Source: Massilia sp. CFBP 13721 (GTDB lineage: Bacteria > Pseudomonadota > Gammaproteobacteria > Burkholderiales > Burkholderiaceae_D). Taken from it: a stretch of 64,000 bases of DNA. Shown here in pieces: positions 9,601 through 18,568 of the stretch. The notes beneath the pieces were generated by a model that saw only the letters and a program-made list of their open reading frames with translations, was not told the DNA's origin and did no database searches. Within the stretch, counting starts at the first letter, position 1. Every line of letters begins with the position of its first letter. The translations under genes were made by a program, and so were the position numbers. The DNA lies in assembly GCF_014842025.1 (NCBI RefSeq), contig NZ_JACYUY010000014.1, forward strand, positions 1 through 64,000, written 5' to 3'.

Positions 9601-9663
9601 GCGGACACGCCCTGTCCGCGTACGTACGGACGCGACCATACGGACACCCCGGACACCCGTCCG
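9601..9663 (+). promoter_or_regulatory. Dyads upstream of the -24/-12 promoter (candidate activator sites)
   Basis: GCGGACA (9601-9607) and TGTCCGC (9613-9619) form a perfect 7-bp dyad with a 5-base spacer. A second cluster at 9641-9663 repeats CGGACAC twice and ends CGTCCG. Their centres are about 119 and 77 bases before the predicted start site, the usual distance for NtrC-family enhancer sites. The same half-site recurs in the large dyad upstream of tldD (36907-36948). Binding by the regulator encoded at 14370 is inference; the nearby REP elements also contain related GGACAC words. Confidence 0.5.
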
Positions 9664-9701
9664 CCGGCGCGGTCACCGAATAAAATCAAGCACTTAGCCT
9701 C

Positions 9702-9717
9702 TGGCACGGATCGTGCA
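9702..9717 (+). promoter_or_regulatory. Sigma-54 (-24/-12) promoter of the exporter operon
   Basis: TGGCACGGATCGTGCA has GG and GC exactly 12 bases apart. It matches the consensus TGGCACG-N4-TTGCA except for G instead of T at the first base of the -12 box. The predicted start near 9729 is about 23 bases before the ATG at 9752. A sigma-54 activator is encoded five genes downstream, which supports the reading. Confidence 0.7.
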
Positions 9718-9751
9718 ATAACGACAGCATTACTTCGTTATCGACACCACC

Positions 9752-11017
9752 ATGATCCGCGATACATCCCATCAAGACACCGTCGTCGCCGCGCCGCCCG
9801 GACAAGCCATCAAACGGCGCTCGCTGCTGGCCGGTGGCGCCGTCGCGATCGCCGCCGTTGCCGCCCTGCTGCTCTCCAGCTGGAGCAACAGCGAACACTC
9901 GGTGAATGCCAGCCGCCTGCGCATCGCCGAAGTCGGCCGCGGCACGCTGGTGCGCGACGCCTCCGTCAACGGCCGTGTGGTCGCCGCCGTCAGCCCGACC
10001 CTGTTCTCGACCGCGCCAGCCACCGTCAATTTAAAAGTCGCGGCCGGCGATACCGTGAAACGCGGCGACGTGCTGGCCGTGCTCGAATCGCCCGACCTGT
10101 CCGACGCCCTGAAACGCGAACAGTCGACCTATGAACAATTAAAGGCGGAAGTCGCGCGCCAGCAGATCCTGTCCCGTAAGCAGAAGCTGCTCGCCCAGCG
10201 CGAGGCCGACGTCGCCGAGATCGACCGCCTGTCGGCCCAGCGCACGCTGGAGCGCTACGAGTCGGTGGCGCAGGTCGGCGTGATCGCCAAGATCGACTAC
10301 CAGAAAGCGAAAGATGCGCTGAACTCGGCCGGCATCCGCGCCAGGCACGCCACGCAAGCGGCCACCCTCGAAGGCGACGACGTCGCCCTGGCGATCCGCA
10401 CCAAGAGCAACGAGATGGAACGTGCGCGCCTGTCGATGGCGAACGCCCAGCGCCGCGTCGACGAACTCACCGTGCGCGCCCCGGTCGACGGTTTCATCGG
10501 CACCCTGAACGTGCAGAACCGGATGGTGGTCGCGGCCAACGCACCCTTGATGACGCTGGTCGACCTCTCTCGGCTGGAAGTCGAACTCGAAGTGCCGGAG
10601 ACCTATGTGTCCGACATGGGCTTGGGCATGACTGCCGAAATCGCCCTGCCCGCCGGCACTGCCAGCGGCAAGCTGGTCGCCCTGTCGCCGGAAGTGGTGA
10701 AAAACCAGGTGCTGGCGCGGGTGCGTTTCGACGGCGCCCAACCGAAGGGTTTGCGCCAGAGCCAGCGCGTCACCGCGCGCCTCCTGATCGAGGAAAAGCC
10801 GAACGTCGTCATGCTGCCGCGCGGCCCATTTGTCGAAAGCGAAGGCGGACGCTTCGCCTACGTTGTGAGAGACGGCATCGCCGTGCGCACCCCGATCCAG
10901 CTGGGCGCCACCAGCATCTCCGCCGTCGAAATCGTCTCAGGCCTGAAACCCGGCGACCGGGTCGTCGTCGCCGGCACCGACACCTTCGAGAACGCGAACC
11001 GCATTTCGCTTAATTAA
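9752..11017 (+). CDS. Periplasmic adaptor (HlyD/MacA-type) of an ABC exporter
   Basis: This 421-residue membrane-fusion protein links an inner-membrane ABC exporter to an outer-membrane channel. A soluble start of about 20 residues is followed by one membrane anchor (about 24-43). A split lipoyl/barrel-sandwich domain follows (VAAGDTVKRGDVLAVLESPDL and RVDELTVRAPVDGFIGTL), separated by a coiled-coil hairpin with many Arg/Gln/Glu heptads (about 115-235), then a beta-barrel and a C-terminal GLKPGDRVVVAGTD segment. It is first in an operon with the ATPase (25-base gap), two permeases and a two-component system. No outer-membrane channel gene is present nearby. Confidence 0.85.
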   Translation: MIRDTSHQDTVVAAPPGQAIKRRSLLAGGAVAIAAVAALLLSSWSNSEHSVNASRLRIAEVGRGTLVRDASVNGRVVAAVSPTLFSTAPATVNLKVAAGDTVKRGDVLAVLESPDLSDALKREQSTYEQLKAEVARQQILSRKQKLLAQREADVAEIDRLSAQRTLERYESVAQVGVIAKIDYQKAKDALNSAGIRARHATQAATLEGDDVALAIRTKSNEMERARLSMANAQRRVDELTVRAPVDGFIGTLNVQNRMVVAANAPLMTLVDLSRLEVELEVPETYVSDMGLGMTAEIALPAGTASGKLVALSPEVVKNQVLARVRFDGAQPKGLRQSQRVTARLLIEEKPNVVMLPRGPFVESEGGRFAYVVRDGIAVRTPIQLGATSISAVEIVSGLKPGDRVVVAGTDTFENANRISLN

Positions 11018-11042
11018 AAACTTCCTCCTGAAAGGACATCCC

Positions 11043-11744
11043 ATGCTGCGCATGACCAACCTCTCCAAGGTGTACCGCACCCACATGATCGAGACCCACG
11101 CGCTGCGCGGCTTCGAGATCCAGGTCAACCAGGGCGAATTCGTGACCGTCACCGGCCCTTCCGGATCGGGCAAAACCAGTTTCCTGAACATCGCCGGCCT
11201 GCTCGAGGAATTCACCAGCGGGGAATACGTGCTCGACGGCGTCAACGTGAAGGGCATGAACGACGATGCGCGCAGCCGCCTGCGCAACGAAAAGCTCGGC
11301 TTCATCTTCCAGGGTTTTAATTTGATCCCCGACCTCTCCCTGTTCGACAACGTCGACGTGCCGCTGCGCTACCGCGGCTTCAACGCGGCCGAGCGCAAGG
11401 AGCGCATCGAAGACGCGCTGGCGAAGGTCGGCCTGGCTTCGCGCATGAAGCATTTCCCGGCCGAGCTGTCGGGCGGCCAGCAGCAGCGCGTGGCGATCGC
11501 GCGCGCGCTGGCCGGTTCTCCCAAACTGCTGCTGGCCGACGAACCGACCGGTAACCTCGACACGCAAATGGCGCGCGGCGTGATGGAGCTGCTGGAAGAG
11601 ATCAACGCGGCCGGCACCACCATCCTGATGGTCACGCACGATCCGGAACTGGCCGTGCGCACGCACCGCAACGTGCACATCATCGACGGCCAGGTGTCGG
11701 ACCTGGTGCGCAAGGGCCCGACGCTGGCCGCCACCGTTGCTTGA
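11043..11744 (+). CDS. ABC transporter ATP-binding protein (LolD/MacB type)
   Basis: The 233-residue ATPase powers the exporter. Walker A GPSGSGKTS is at about 39-47, the signature LSGGQQQRVAIARAL at about 142-156, and Walker B LLLADEPTGNLD at about 164-175, then the switch His in MVTHD. The sequence is of the MacB/LolD/FtsE class, whose partners are four-helix permeases with large periplasmic domains, as found next door. SD GAAAGGA precedes the ATG. Confidence 0.93.
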   Translation: MLRMTNLSKVYRTHMIETHALRGFEIQVNQGEFVTVTGPSGSGKTSFLNIAGLLEEFTSGEYVLDGVNVKGMNDDARSRLRNEKLGFIFQGFNLIPDLSLFDNVDVPLRYRGFNAAERKERIEDALAKVGLASRMKHFPAELSGGQQQRVAIARALAGSPKLLLADEPTGNLDTQMARGVMELLEEINAAGTTILMVTHDPELAVRTHRNVHIIDGQVSDLVRKGPTLAATVA

Positions 11745-11754
11745 GGAGTACGCC

Positions 11755-13065
11755 ATGTTCAGCTACTACTTCAAGCTCGGCCTGCGCAGCCTGCGCCGCA
11801 ATCCCGCCCTCACCACCCTGATGGTGCTGACCCTGGCCATCGGCGTAGCCGCCAGCGTGTCGACGCTGACGATCCTGCACATGATGTCGGGCGACCCGAT
11901 CCCGCACAAGAGCGACCGCCTGTTCGTGCCGGTCTTCGACGTGGCGCCGGCCGACAACTACAAACCCGGCGACAAGCTGCGCGAGAACCAGGTCAGCTAT
12001 CCGGACGTGATGAATCTCCTGAAAAGCGGCCAGGGCGTGCGCCGCACCGGCCTGTACGGCATCTCGGTGCCGATCGAACCGCCGCGCAAGGACTTGCCGG
12101 TCTTTTCCGCCACCGGCATGGCGCCGACGCGCGACTTCTTCGCCATGTTCGACGTGCCCTTCCTGCATGGCCAGGCCTGGAGCGCGCAGGACGACGCGCG
12201 CGGCGCCGACGTCGTCGTCCTCAGCCGCGAGATTTCCGAAAAACTGTTCGGCGACGCCAGCCCGATCGGCCAGCGCATCAACGTGATGAACACCCCGTTC
12301 ACCATCGTCGGCGTGATCGACAAGTGGGTGCCGCAGCCGCGCTACTACCGGCTGGTCGGCGGCGAGCAGTTCGGCAAGGGCGAGGACCTGTTCGTGCCGC
12401 TGGCCAGCGCGATCCGCCACGAAGCCAGCCGCAACGGCGGCATGAACTGCTCCGAGCGCTCCGACCCCGGCTACGAAGGCACCCTGCGTTCGAACTGCAC
12501 CTGGCTCCAGTTCTGGTTCGAGACCGCGTCCAGCGCCGACCGCGCCCAGCTGCAGGCCTACATCGACAGCTACGCCAGCGAGCAGCGCAAGCTGGGCCGC
12601 ATGAAGCGCGCCGCGCCGAATGGCCTGTTCAACGTGACCGAGTGGATGGAAGAGCGCGAAGTGGTCGGCAAGGACACCAAACTGTCGGCCTGGCTCGCCT
12701 TTGGCTTCCTGCTGCTGTGCCTGGTGAACACGATCGGCCTGCTGCTGGCGAAGTTCTCGGTGCGCGCCGCCGAAGTCGGCATCCGCCGCGCCCTGGGCGC
12801 CTCGCGCCGCGAGATCTTCCGCCAGTTCCTGATCGAGAGCGCCGTGGTCGGCTTGGCCGGCGGCGTGCTGGGATTGATCCTCGCCTTTGGCGCGCTGGCC
12901 CTGCTCGCCATGCAAGGCAGCGAAGTGGCGGTGGTCGCGCGCATGGACCTGACCATGCTCGCCTTTACCTTTGCGCTGTCGGTGCTGGCCGCGATCCTGG
13001 CCGGCTTGCTGCCGACCTGGCGCGCTTGCCAGGTGACGCCCGCCCTCCAACTGAAGTCCCAATAA
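11755..13065 (+). CDS. ABC exporter permease (MacB/FtsX type), first subunit
   Basis: A 436-residue permease with one N-terminal membrane span (about 15-40), a periplasmic domain of MacB_PCD type (about 45-290) and three C-terminal spans. The family motif AEVGIRRALGASRREIFRQFLIE-like segment lies just after the first C-terminal span. Reading from an upstream start at 11737 would overlap the ATPase gene; the ATG at 11755 has GAGGAG just before it and gives the normal MFSYYFKLGLRSL start. It probably pairs with the next gene as a heterodimer. Confidence 0.85.
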   Translation: MFSYYFKLGLRSLRRNPALTTLMVLTLAIGVAASVSTLTILHMMSGDPIPHKSDRLFVPVFDVAPADNYKPGDKLRENQVSYPDVMNLLKSGQGVRRTGLYGISVPIEPPRKDLPVFSATGMAPTRDFFAMFDVPFLHGQAWSAQDDARGADVVVLSREISEKLFGDASPIGQRINVMNTPFTIVGVIDKWVPQPRYYRLVGGEQFGKGEDLFVPLASAIRHEASRNGGMNCSERSDPGYEGTLRSNCTWLQFWFETASSADRAQLQAYIDSYASEQRKLGRMKRAAPNGLFNVTEWMEEREVVGKDTKLSAWLAFGFLLLCLVNTIGLLLAKFSVRAAEVGIRRALGASRREIFRQFLIESAVVGLAGGVLGLILAFGALALLAMQGSEVAVVARMDLTMLAFTFALSVLAAILAGLLPTWRACQVTPALQLKSQ

Positions 13066-13084
13066 TCACAAGCGAGAGACACAT

Positions 13085-14317
13085 ATGGAAATCCGTCCCA
13101 TCCTGTCCGCGCTCCTGCGCAACAAGACCGGCGCCATCCTGGTCGCCCTGCAGGTGGCGCTGAGCCTGGCGATCCTGGCCAACGCGCTGCACATCGTCGG
13201 CGAGCGGCGCGCCGTCGTCAACCGCCCGAGCGGCGTCGCCGACGAGCAGGCCGTGTTTTCGATCAGCGTGCGCAATCTCACCGCCGGAGGTCCCGAGCAG
13301 CAGCTGGCCACGCAAAAACGCGAAGCCGACGTCATCCGCGCCGTACCGGGCGTGGTCTCGGCGGCCAACGTCAACCAGATCCCGCTGTCGCAATCGGGCT
13401 GGAACAACAGCGTGGCGGTCGACCGCAAGCAGGTCGACGAAACGGCGCCGGCCTCGTTCTACTTTTCGCCCGATTCGCTGGTGAAGACCTGGGGCCTGAA
13501 ACTGGTCGAAGGGCGCGACTTCCTGCCGGGCGAATACATGGACATCGATTCCAACACCGACGTCAACCCGCGCCACGTGATCCTCACCAAGGCCCTGGCC
13601 GAGAAGATGTGGCCGGGCTTGCCGGCAACCGGCAAGACCATGTACTTCGGTACCGGCGAGGATGCGATCGAGGTGCGCGTGGTCGGCGTGGTCGAACGCC
13701 TGCAGACCCAGAGCGGGCAAGTCACCGAACGCGGCGAATACTCCACCATTGCGCCGATGCGTCATTACGGCGGCTATCCCGGCGCCACCTACACGGTGCG
13801 CGCCGAAGCCGGCCAGCGCGAGCGCGTGATCCGCGACGTCGAGGCGGCACTGCGCCGCGCGTCGCCGACGCCGGTCATCCTCGAATCGATCACGTTTGAG
13901 CAGCACCGCAAGGACCGCTACCGCGCCGACGTGGCGCTGTCGTGGATGCTGGTCACCGTCAGCGTGCTGCTGTTGTTGATCACCGCCAGCGGCATCGTCG
14001 GCATGGCCAGCCTGTGGGTCACGCAGCGCCGCAAGCAGATCGGCGTGCGCCGCGCGCTGGGGGCGAAGAAGCGCGATATCCTGCGCTATTTCGTCACCGA
14101 GAATTTCATGATCACCAGCGCCGGCGTGTTCGGCGGGGTGCTGCTGGGCGTGGCGCTGAACCAGCTGCTGGTCAGTAAGCTGGAAATGGCGCGCCTGCCG
14201 CTCGAATACCTGATCGGCGGCGGCGTGGTGTTCTGGGCGCTGGGCGTGATCGCGGTGTACGGGCCGGCCTGGCGGGCGGCCAGCATTTCGCCGGCGCTGG
14301 CGACACGGAGTGCATGA
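13085..14317 (+). CDS. ABC exporter permease (MacB/FtsX type), second subunit
   Basis: This 410-residue permease has the same plan as the gene before it: one N-terminal span (ILVALQVALSLAILANAL), a periplasmic domain to about residue 285, and three C-terminal spans, with KQIGVRRALGAKKRDILRYF after the first of these. Two different permeases with one ATPase suggest a heterodimeric exporter like LolC/LolE rather than homodimeric MacB. What it exports is unknown; a peptide, lipopeptide or envelope stress signal is plausible from the family. Confidence 0.85.
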   Translation: MEIRPILSALLRNKTGAILVALQVALSLAILANALHIVGERRAVVNRPSGVADEQAVFSISVRNLTAGGPEQQLATQKREADVIRAVPGVVSAANVNQIPLSQSGWNNSVAVDRKQVDETAPASFYFSPDSLVKTWGLKLVEGRDFLPGEYMDIDSNTDVNPRHVILTKALAEKMWPGLPATGKTMYFGTGEDAIEVRVVGVVERLQTQSGQVTERGEYSTIAPMRHYGGYPGATYTVRAEAGQRERVIRDVEAALRRASPTPVILESITFEQHRKDRYRADVALSWMLVTVSVLLLLITASGIVGMASLWVTQRRKQIGVRRALGAKKRDILRYFVTENFMITSAGVFGGVLLGVALNQLLVSKLEMARLPLEYLIGGGVVFWALGVIAVYGPAWRAASISPALATRSA

Positions 14318-14369
14318 TCACGAAGCCGAGCTTGCCTATTGGCAATAAAACAATGCTATTCTAGCGATC

Positions 14370-15713
14370 ATGCCTACTGTACTCATCATTGACGACAACG
14401 CCGCCGTCGGCCTCGCCCTCGACGTGCTGTTCTCCCTGCACGACATCGCGGCGCTGCATGCGGCCTCGCCCGAGGAGGGGCTGGCCGTGCTGGCGCGCGC
14501 CCCGGTCGACCTGGTGATCCAGGACATGAATTTTACGGCGGACACGACCTCGGGCGAGGAAGGGGTGGCGCTGTTCCGCCGGATCCGCAGCCTGTATCCA
14601 GACCTGCCCGTGATCCTGCTCACCGCCTGGACCCATCTCGACGCGGCGGTCGACCTGGTCAAAGCGGGCGCCGCCGACTACCTGCCGAAACCCTGGAACG
14701 ACGCGCGCCTGCTGGCGACCGTGACGAACCTGGTGGAACTCGGCCAGGCCAACCGCGCGCTGGCACAGCGCGTCGGCCGCGAACGGCGTGAAAAACGCGA
14801 GCTGGAACAGCACTACGATCTGCGCGGCCTGGTCTGGGCCGACCCGGCCACCGAACGCGTGCTGCAACTGGCTTGCCAGGTCGCGCGCGCCGACGTGCCC
14901 GTGCTGATCACGGGCCCGAACGGTACCGGTAAAGAGCGCATCGCCGAGATCATCCAGGCCAATTCGCAGGTGGCAAGCGGCCCCTTCGTGGTTCTCAATT
15001 GCGGCGCCCTGCCCTCGGAACTGATCGAGGCCGAGCTGTTCGGCGCCGACGCCGGCGCCTACACCGGCGCCTCGCGCGCACGCGAAGGCAAATTCGAGGC
15101 GGCCGATGGCGGCACCCTGTTCCTCGACGAGATCGGGAATTTGCCGCCGGCCGGGCAAATGAAACTGCTGCGCGTGCTGGAGACGGGCCGCTTCGAGCGC
15201 CTCGGCTCGAACCGCGAGCGGCAGGTAAAAGTGCGGGTGATCAGCGCCACGAATGCCGATCTGTCCGCGATGATCCGCGCCGGTACCTTCCGCGAAGACC
15301 TGTTTTACCGCTTGAACGTGATCGAACTGCGCCTGCCGCCACTGAGTGCACGGCCGGGCGACATCCTGCCGCTGGCCCTGAATTTCCTCGCGCCCGGCAA
15401 GCGCCTCAATGCCGACGCCGAAGCCGCGCTGCAGGCGCACGCCTGGCCCGGCAATGTGCGCGAACTCAAAAACGTGATGGCGCGCGCCAACCTGCTGGCG
15501 CAGGGCGACACGATCCGCGCGCCCGACCTGGGGTTGCCGGCAGCGGCGGTGCAGCCGCAGCCGCAAGCGCCCGAGGCCGAGCTCGACCGCGACACCATCG
15601 CCGCCGCCCTGGCGCGCGCCGGCGGCGTGGTCTCGCAGGCGGCCGCCGAACTGGGATTGTCGCGCCAGGCCTTGTACCGGCGCATGGAGCGCCTCGGTAT
15701 CGCCCGCACATAA
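14370..15713 (+). CDS. Sigma-54-dependent response regulator (NtrC family)
   Basis: This 447-residue regulator has a receiver domain (acidic pair Asp8-Asp9, phosphorylation site Asp52, Thr85, Lys107), an AAA+ domain (Walker A GPNGTGKE 182-189, Walker B TLFLDE 249-254) and a C-terminal Fis-type helix-turn-helix ending AAAELGLSRQALYRRMERL. The sigma-54 contact loop reads GAYTGA (229-234), not the usual GAFTGA; Tyr at this place keeps the aromatic ring. It probably activates the -24/-12 promoter of its own operon at 9702, with the kinase encoded 10 bases downstream. No clear Shine-Dalgarno precedes the ATG. Confidence 0.93.
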   Translation: MPTVLIIDDNAAVGLALDVLFSLHDIAALHAASPEEGLAVLARAPVDLVIQDMNFTADTTSGEEGVALFRRIRSLYPDLPVILLTAWTHLDAAVDLVKAGAADYLPKPWNDARLLATVTNLVELGQANRALAQRVGRERREKRELEQHYDLRGLVWADPATERVLQLACQVARADVPVLITGPNGTGKERIAEIIQANSQVASGPFVVLNCGALPSELIEAELFGADAGAYTGASRAREGKFEAADGGTLFLDEIGNLPPAGQMKLLRVLETGRFERLGSNRERQVKVRVISATNADLSAMIRAGTFREDLFYRLNVIELRLPPLSARPGDILPLALNFLAPGKRLNADAEAALQAHAWPGNVRELKNVMARANLLAQGDTIRAPDLGLPAAAVQPQPQAPEAELDRDTIAAALARAGGVVSQAAAELGLSRQALYRRMERLGIART

Positions 15714-15723
15714 AACTACCGCG

Positions 15724-17058
15724 ATGCGCCTGTCTCTCGTCACCCGCTTTTCCGCCCTGGTCGGCACCCTGCTCACGGTCGGCATCATCATCGCCCTCGC
15801 GCTCGACCACGTCCTGCCTGGCCGGCCGCTGCTGGCGGCGGCGCTGTGCCTGGCCTGCGTGATCCCGGTCGCGATCATCACCGTGCGCTCGCAGGTGCAG
15901 CCGATCCTGTCGCTGTTCCGCGCATTGGAGGGCACCGTCACCAGCTACCGCGACGGTGACTTTTCGTTCAGCCTGCACTGGCCGCAGGACGACGAGCTGG
16001 CCGACCTGATCCGCGCCCACAACGAACTCGGCAACGTACTGCGCGAGCAGCGGCGCGACCTGGTGCAGCGCGAACTGCTGCTCGACACCATGGTGCAAAA
16101 CACCCCGGTGGCGATGCTGCTGGTGGCCGACGTGCCTCATCGTCCCTGCGCCGGCGCCGTCGTCTACGCCAACCTGGCCGCGCGCCAGCTGCTGGCGGAT
16201 GGCCGCAAGCTCGAGGGCCACGCGCTCGACACCCTGCTGGCGCAATCCTCGCCGGCGCTGGGAGAAGCGCTGGCGCGCGGCGGCGACGGCCTGTTCACGG
16301 CTGGCGAAGGTGAGGACGAGCAGGTCTACCACCTGGCGCGCAGCAGTTTCAGCCTGAACGGGCGCAAGCACGAACTGCTGCTGCTGCGCCAGCTGACGGC
16401 CGAACTGCGGCGCCAGGAAGTGCAGACCTGGAAAAAAGTCATCCGCGTGATCAGCCACGAATTGAACAATTCCCTCGCGCCGCTGGCTTCGCTGGCCCAC
16501 TCTGGCGCCGAGCTGGTGCGGCGCGGCCAGACCGAACGCCTGCCGCAGATCCTGGAAACCATCGGCGAACGCACGCGCCATTTAGAAAGTTTCATTCTCG
16601 GCTACGCGCGCTTCGCCAAGCTGCCGACGCCGCGCCTCGAGCGCCTCGACTGGCCGGGTTTTATCGCGCGCCTTGCTTCGCAAGTGACGTTCCGGCTCGA
16701 CGGCGATCTGCCGCCGGAAGCGGCGCTGCTGGACCAGGCCCAGCTCGAGCAAGCCCTGCTCAACCTTTTAAAAAACGCGCACGAATCCGGTTCCGCGCCC
16801 GAGGCGGTGGAAATGAAGGTGCAGCGCACGCAAGACCTGCTGCGCATCGAGGTGCTCGACCGCGGCAGCGGCATGAGCGAGGCGGTGCTGACGAACGCCC
16901 TGGTCCCCTTTTATTCGACCAAGCGCAGCGGCACCGGCCTGGGCCTGGCGCTGGCGCGCGAAATCGCCGAAGCACATGGGGGGCGTATTTTGCTGTCGAA
17001 CCGCGACGGCGGCGGCTTGGCAGTCACCATGATCCTGCCGGCGCTGACGCCCACTTAA
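15724..17058 (+). CDS. Sensor histidine kinase (NtrY-like)
   Basis: The 444-residue kinase has two membrane spans at its start (about 8-28 and 34-54) with almost no periplasmic loop, so it probably senses a signal in or at the membrane. A HAMP/PAS-like linker (about 60-220) precedes the H-box VISHELNNSLAPL with His245. The N-box NLLKNAHESG, and the G-boxes (DRGSGMS; GTGLGLALAREIAEAHGG) complete the ATPase domain. It is the cognate kinase of the regulator just upstream. The arrangement exporter-regulator-kinase suggests a circuit in which the exporter's substrate or envelope damage induces it. Confidence 0.9.
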   Translation: MRLSLVTRFSALVGTLLTVGIIIALALDHVLPGRPLLAAALCLACVIPVAIITVRSQVQPILSLFRALEGTVTSYRDGDFSFSLHWPQDDELADLIRAHNELGNVLREQRRDLVQRELLLDTMVQNTPVAMLLVADVPHRPCAGAVVYANLAARQLLADGRKLEGHALDTLLAQSSPALGEALARGGDGLFTAGEGEDEQVYHLARSSFSLNGRKHELLLLRQLTAELRRQEVQTWKKVIRVISHELNNSLAPLASLAHSGAELVRRGQTERLPQILETIGERTRHLESFILGYARFAKLPTPRLERLDWPGFIARLASQVTFRLDGDLPPEAALLDQAQLEQALLNLLKNAHESGSAPEAVEMKVQRTQDLLRIEVLDRGSGMSEAVLTNALVPFYSTKRSGTGLGLALAREIAEAHGGRILLSNRDGGGLAVTMILPALTPT

Positions 17059-17067
17059 AGAACCGAC

Positions 17068-17679
17068 ATGCTGACGATTATCGGCAAACCGACCTCGATC
17101 AACGTGCGCAAGGTCCTGTGGACCTGCGTCGAACTAGACCTGCCGTTCACACGCGAGAATTGGCGCGATGAACACGCGCCGCTCAACCCGAACCGGATGG
17201 TGCCGGTGCTGATCGACGACGGCTTCGTGCTGTGGGAATCGAATGCGATCTGCCGCTATCTGTGCGCGCGCAAAGCGGGCAGCGAAGCGGAAGGCGCCCT
17301 GCTCCCGCACGATGCGCGCGAGCGCGCCCGGGTCGAGCAGTGGATGGACTGGCAAGCCACCGAATTGAATAACGCCTGGCGCTACGCCTTCATGGCGCTG
17401 GTGCGCGCCAGTCCCGCCCATGCCGACCCGGCGCAGCTCGCGGCCGGCATCGACAACTGGAACCGCCACGTCGGCATCCTCGACGCACACCTGGCCGCCA
17501 CCGGCGCCTACGTCGCGGGCGAGCGCTTCACGCTGGCCGACGTCGTCATCGGTCTGTCGCTTAACCGCTGGTCGATGACGCCGATGGCGCGTCCGGATTA
17601 TCCCCACGTGGCCGCCTACCTGGCGCGCCTGGCAGAACGGCCGGGCTACCGCAGCTGGTGCGCCAACGGCGTGCCGTGA
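17068..17679 (+). CDS. Glutathione S-transferase family protein
   Basis: The 203-residue protein has the N-terminal thioredoxin-like GST fold (MLTIIGKPTSINVRKVLWTC, Pro in NRMVPVLIDD, WESNAICRYL) and the C-terminal helical domain (FTLADVVIGLSLNRW). The substrate cannot be told from the sequence. It starts 9 bases after the kinase gene, so it is probably the last gene of the exporter operon, though a separate role is possible. Confidence 0.88.
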   Translation: MLTIIGKPTSINVRKVLWTCVELDLPFTRENWRDEHAPLNPNRMVPVLIDDGFVLWESNAICRYLCARKAGSEAEGALLPHDARERARVEQWMDWQATELNNAWRYAFMALVRASPAHADPAQLAAGIDNWNRHVGILDAHLAATGAYVAGERFTLADVVIGLSLNRWSMTPMARPDYPHVAAYLARLAERPGYRSWCANGVP

Positions 17680-17727
17680 GGACGGCGCCGGCTCTGGTAA
17701 GATCGCCCCTTACCTGCGCCGCCGACC

Positions 17728-18507
17728 ATGCCCGATAACTCCTCCTCGCCAGACCTCCGCTTCAGTCAGCCCGGCCACCCGCCGGCCACCGTCACCGAAT
17801 TCGAGGGCGTGCGCTCGCTGCACCTCGGCACCTCATGGGAGCAAGGCGCGATGCGCCTCTCTCGCCCCGACGCGATCGAACTCGAATACGTGCAGATGAT
17901 GATGGCCTGGCTGCTGTTCCAGGACGCTCCGCAGCACATCGTGCAGCTGGGCCTGGGCAGCGCGGCGCTCACCAAGTTCTGCTACCGGCGCTTTCCCGAC
18001 GCGCGCGTCACCGCCATCGAACTCAATCCGAACGTGATCGCGATTTGCCGCGCGCTGTTCGAACTGCCGCCGAACGACGCCCGCCTGCAGGTACGCGAGA
18101 TGAATGCGCTCGACTTCGTCCTCGACAAGCGCAACCACGGCACCGTCGACGCGCTGCAGGTCGATCTGTACGACCAGGACGCGCGCGGCCCGGTGCTCGA
18201 TTCAGTCGCGTTCTACCAGGGCTGCTGCGACTGCCTGCGCCCGGACGGCATCATGACCGCCAACGTGTTCGGAGAATTCGGCAACTACGACAAGAACCTG
18301 GCGGCGATGACCGAAGTGTTCGACGCCGTCGTCTGGCTGCCCGAGGTGCATGACGCGAACATCGTCGTCATCGCCTTTAAAAATGCGCCGCAACTCGATT
18401 TTTCGGAATTGTACGAACGCACCGGCGCTATCAAGCGGCGCCTGAACCTGCCGGCGAAAAAATGGGTCGAGGGCCTCAAGGAGTGGATGCGCGACCAGCA
18501 TGAATAA
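17728..18507 (+). CDS. Spermidine-synthase-like SAM-fold protein
   Basis: This 259-residue protein has the Rossmann fold of spermidine synthases: motif I VQLGLGSAALTKF at about 71-83, TAIELNPNVI at about 94-103, and DLYDQDARGP at about 149-158 in place of the catalytic D-x-x-D loop. The short N-terminal beta domain of true SpeE enzymes is reduced. Such proteins are common in betaproteobacteria and their product is not established. It may be a polyamine aminopropyltransferase or only a fold relative. It stands 48 bases after the GST gene. Confidence 0.7.
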   Translation: MPDNSSSPDLRFSQPGHPPATVTEFEGVRSLHLGTSWEQGAMRLSRPDAIELEYVQMMMAWLLFQDAPQHIVQLGLGSAALTKFCYRRFPDARVTAIELNPNVIAICRALFELPPNDARLQVREMNALDFVLDKRNHGTVDALQVDLYDQDARGPVLDSVAFYQGCCDCLRPDGIMTANVFGEFGNYDKNLAAMTEVFDAVVWLPEVHDANIVVIAFKNAPQLDFSELYERTGAIKRRLNLPAKKWVEGLKEWMRDQHE

Positions 18508-18568
18508 GCCCGGCTGTCTCCTTGCGCTTATATTGCCTGTAACATTGCCGGCACACTGATCGCGACGA

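Noticed and set aside
14339..14356. TTGGCA...ATGC before the response regulator as a sigma-54 promoter
   Set aside because: GG and GC are 14 bases apart rather than 12, which sigma-54 does not accept.
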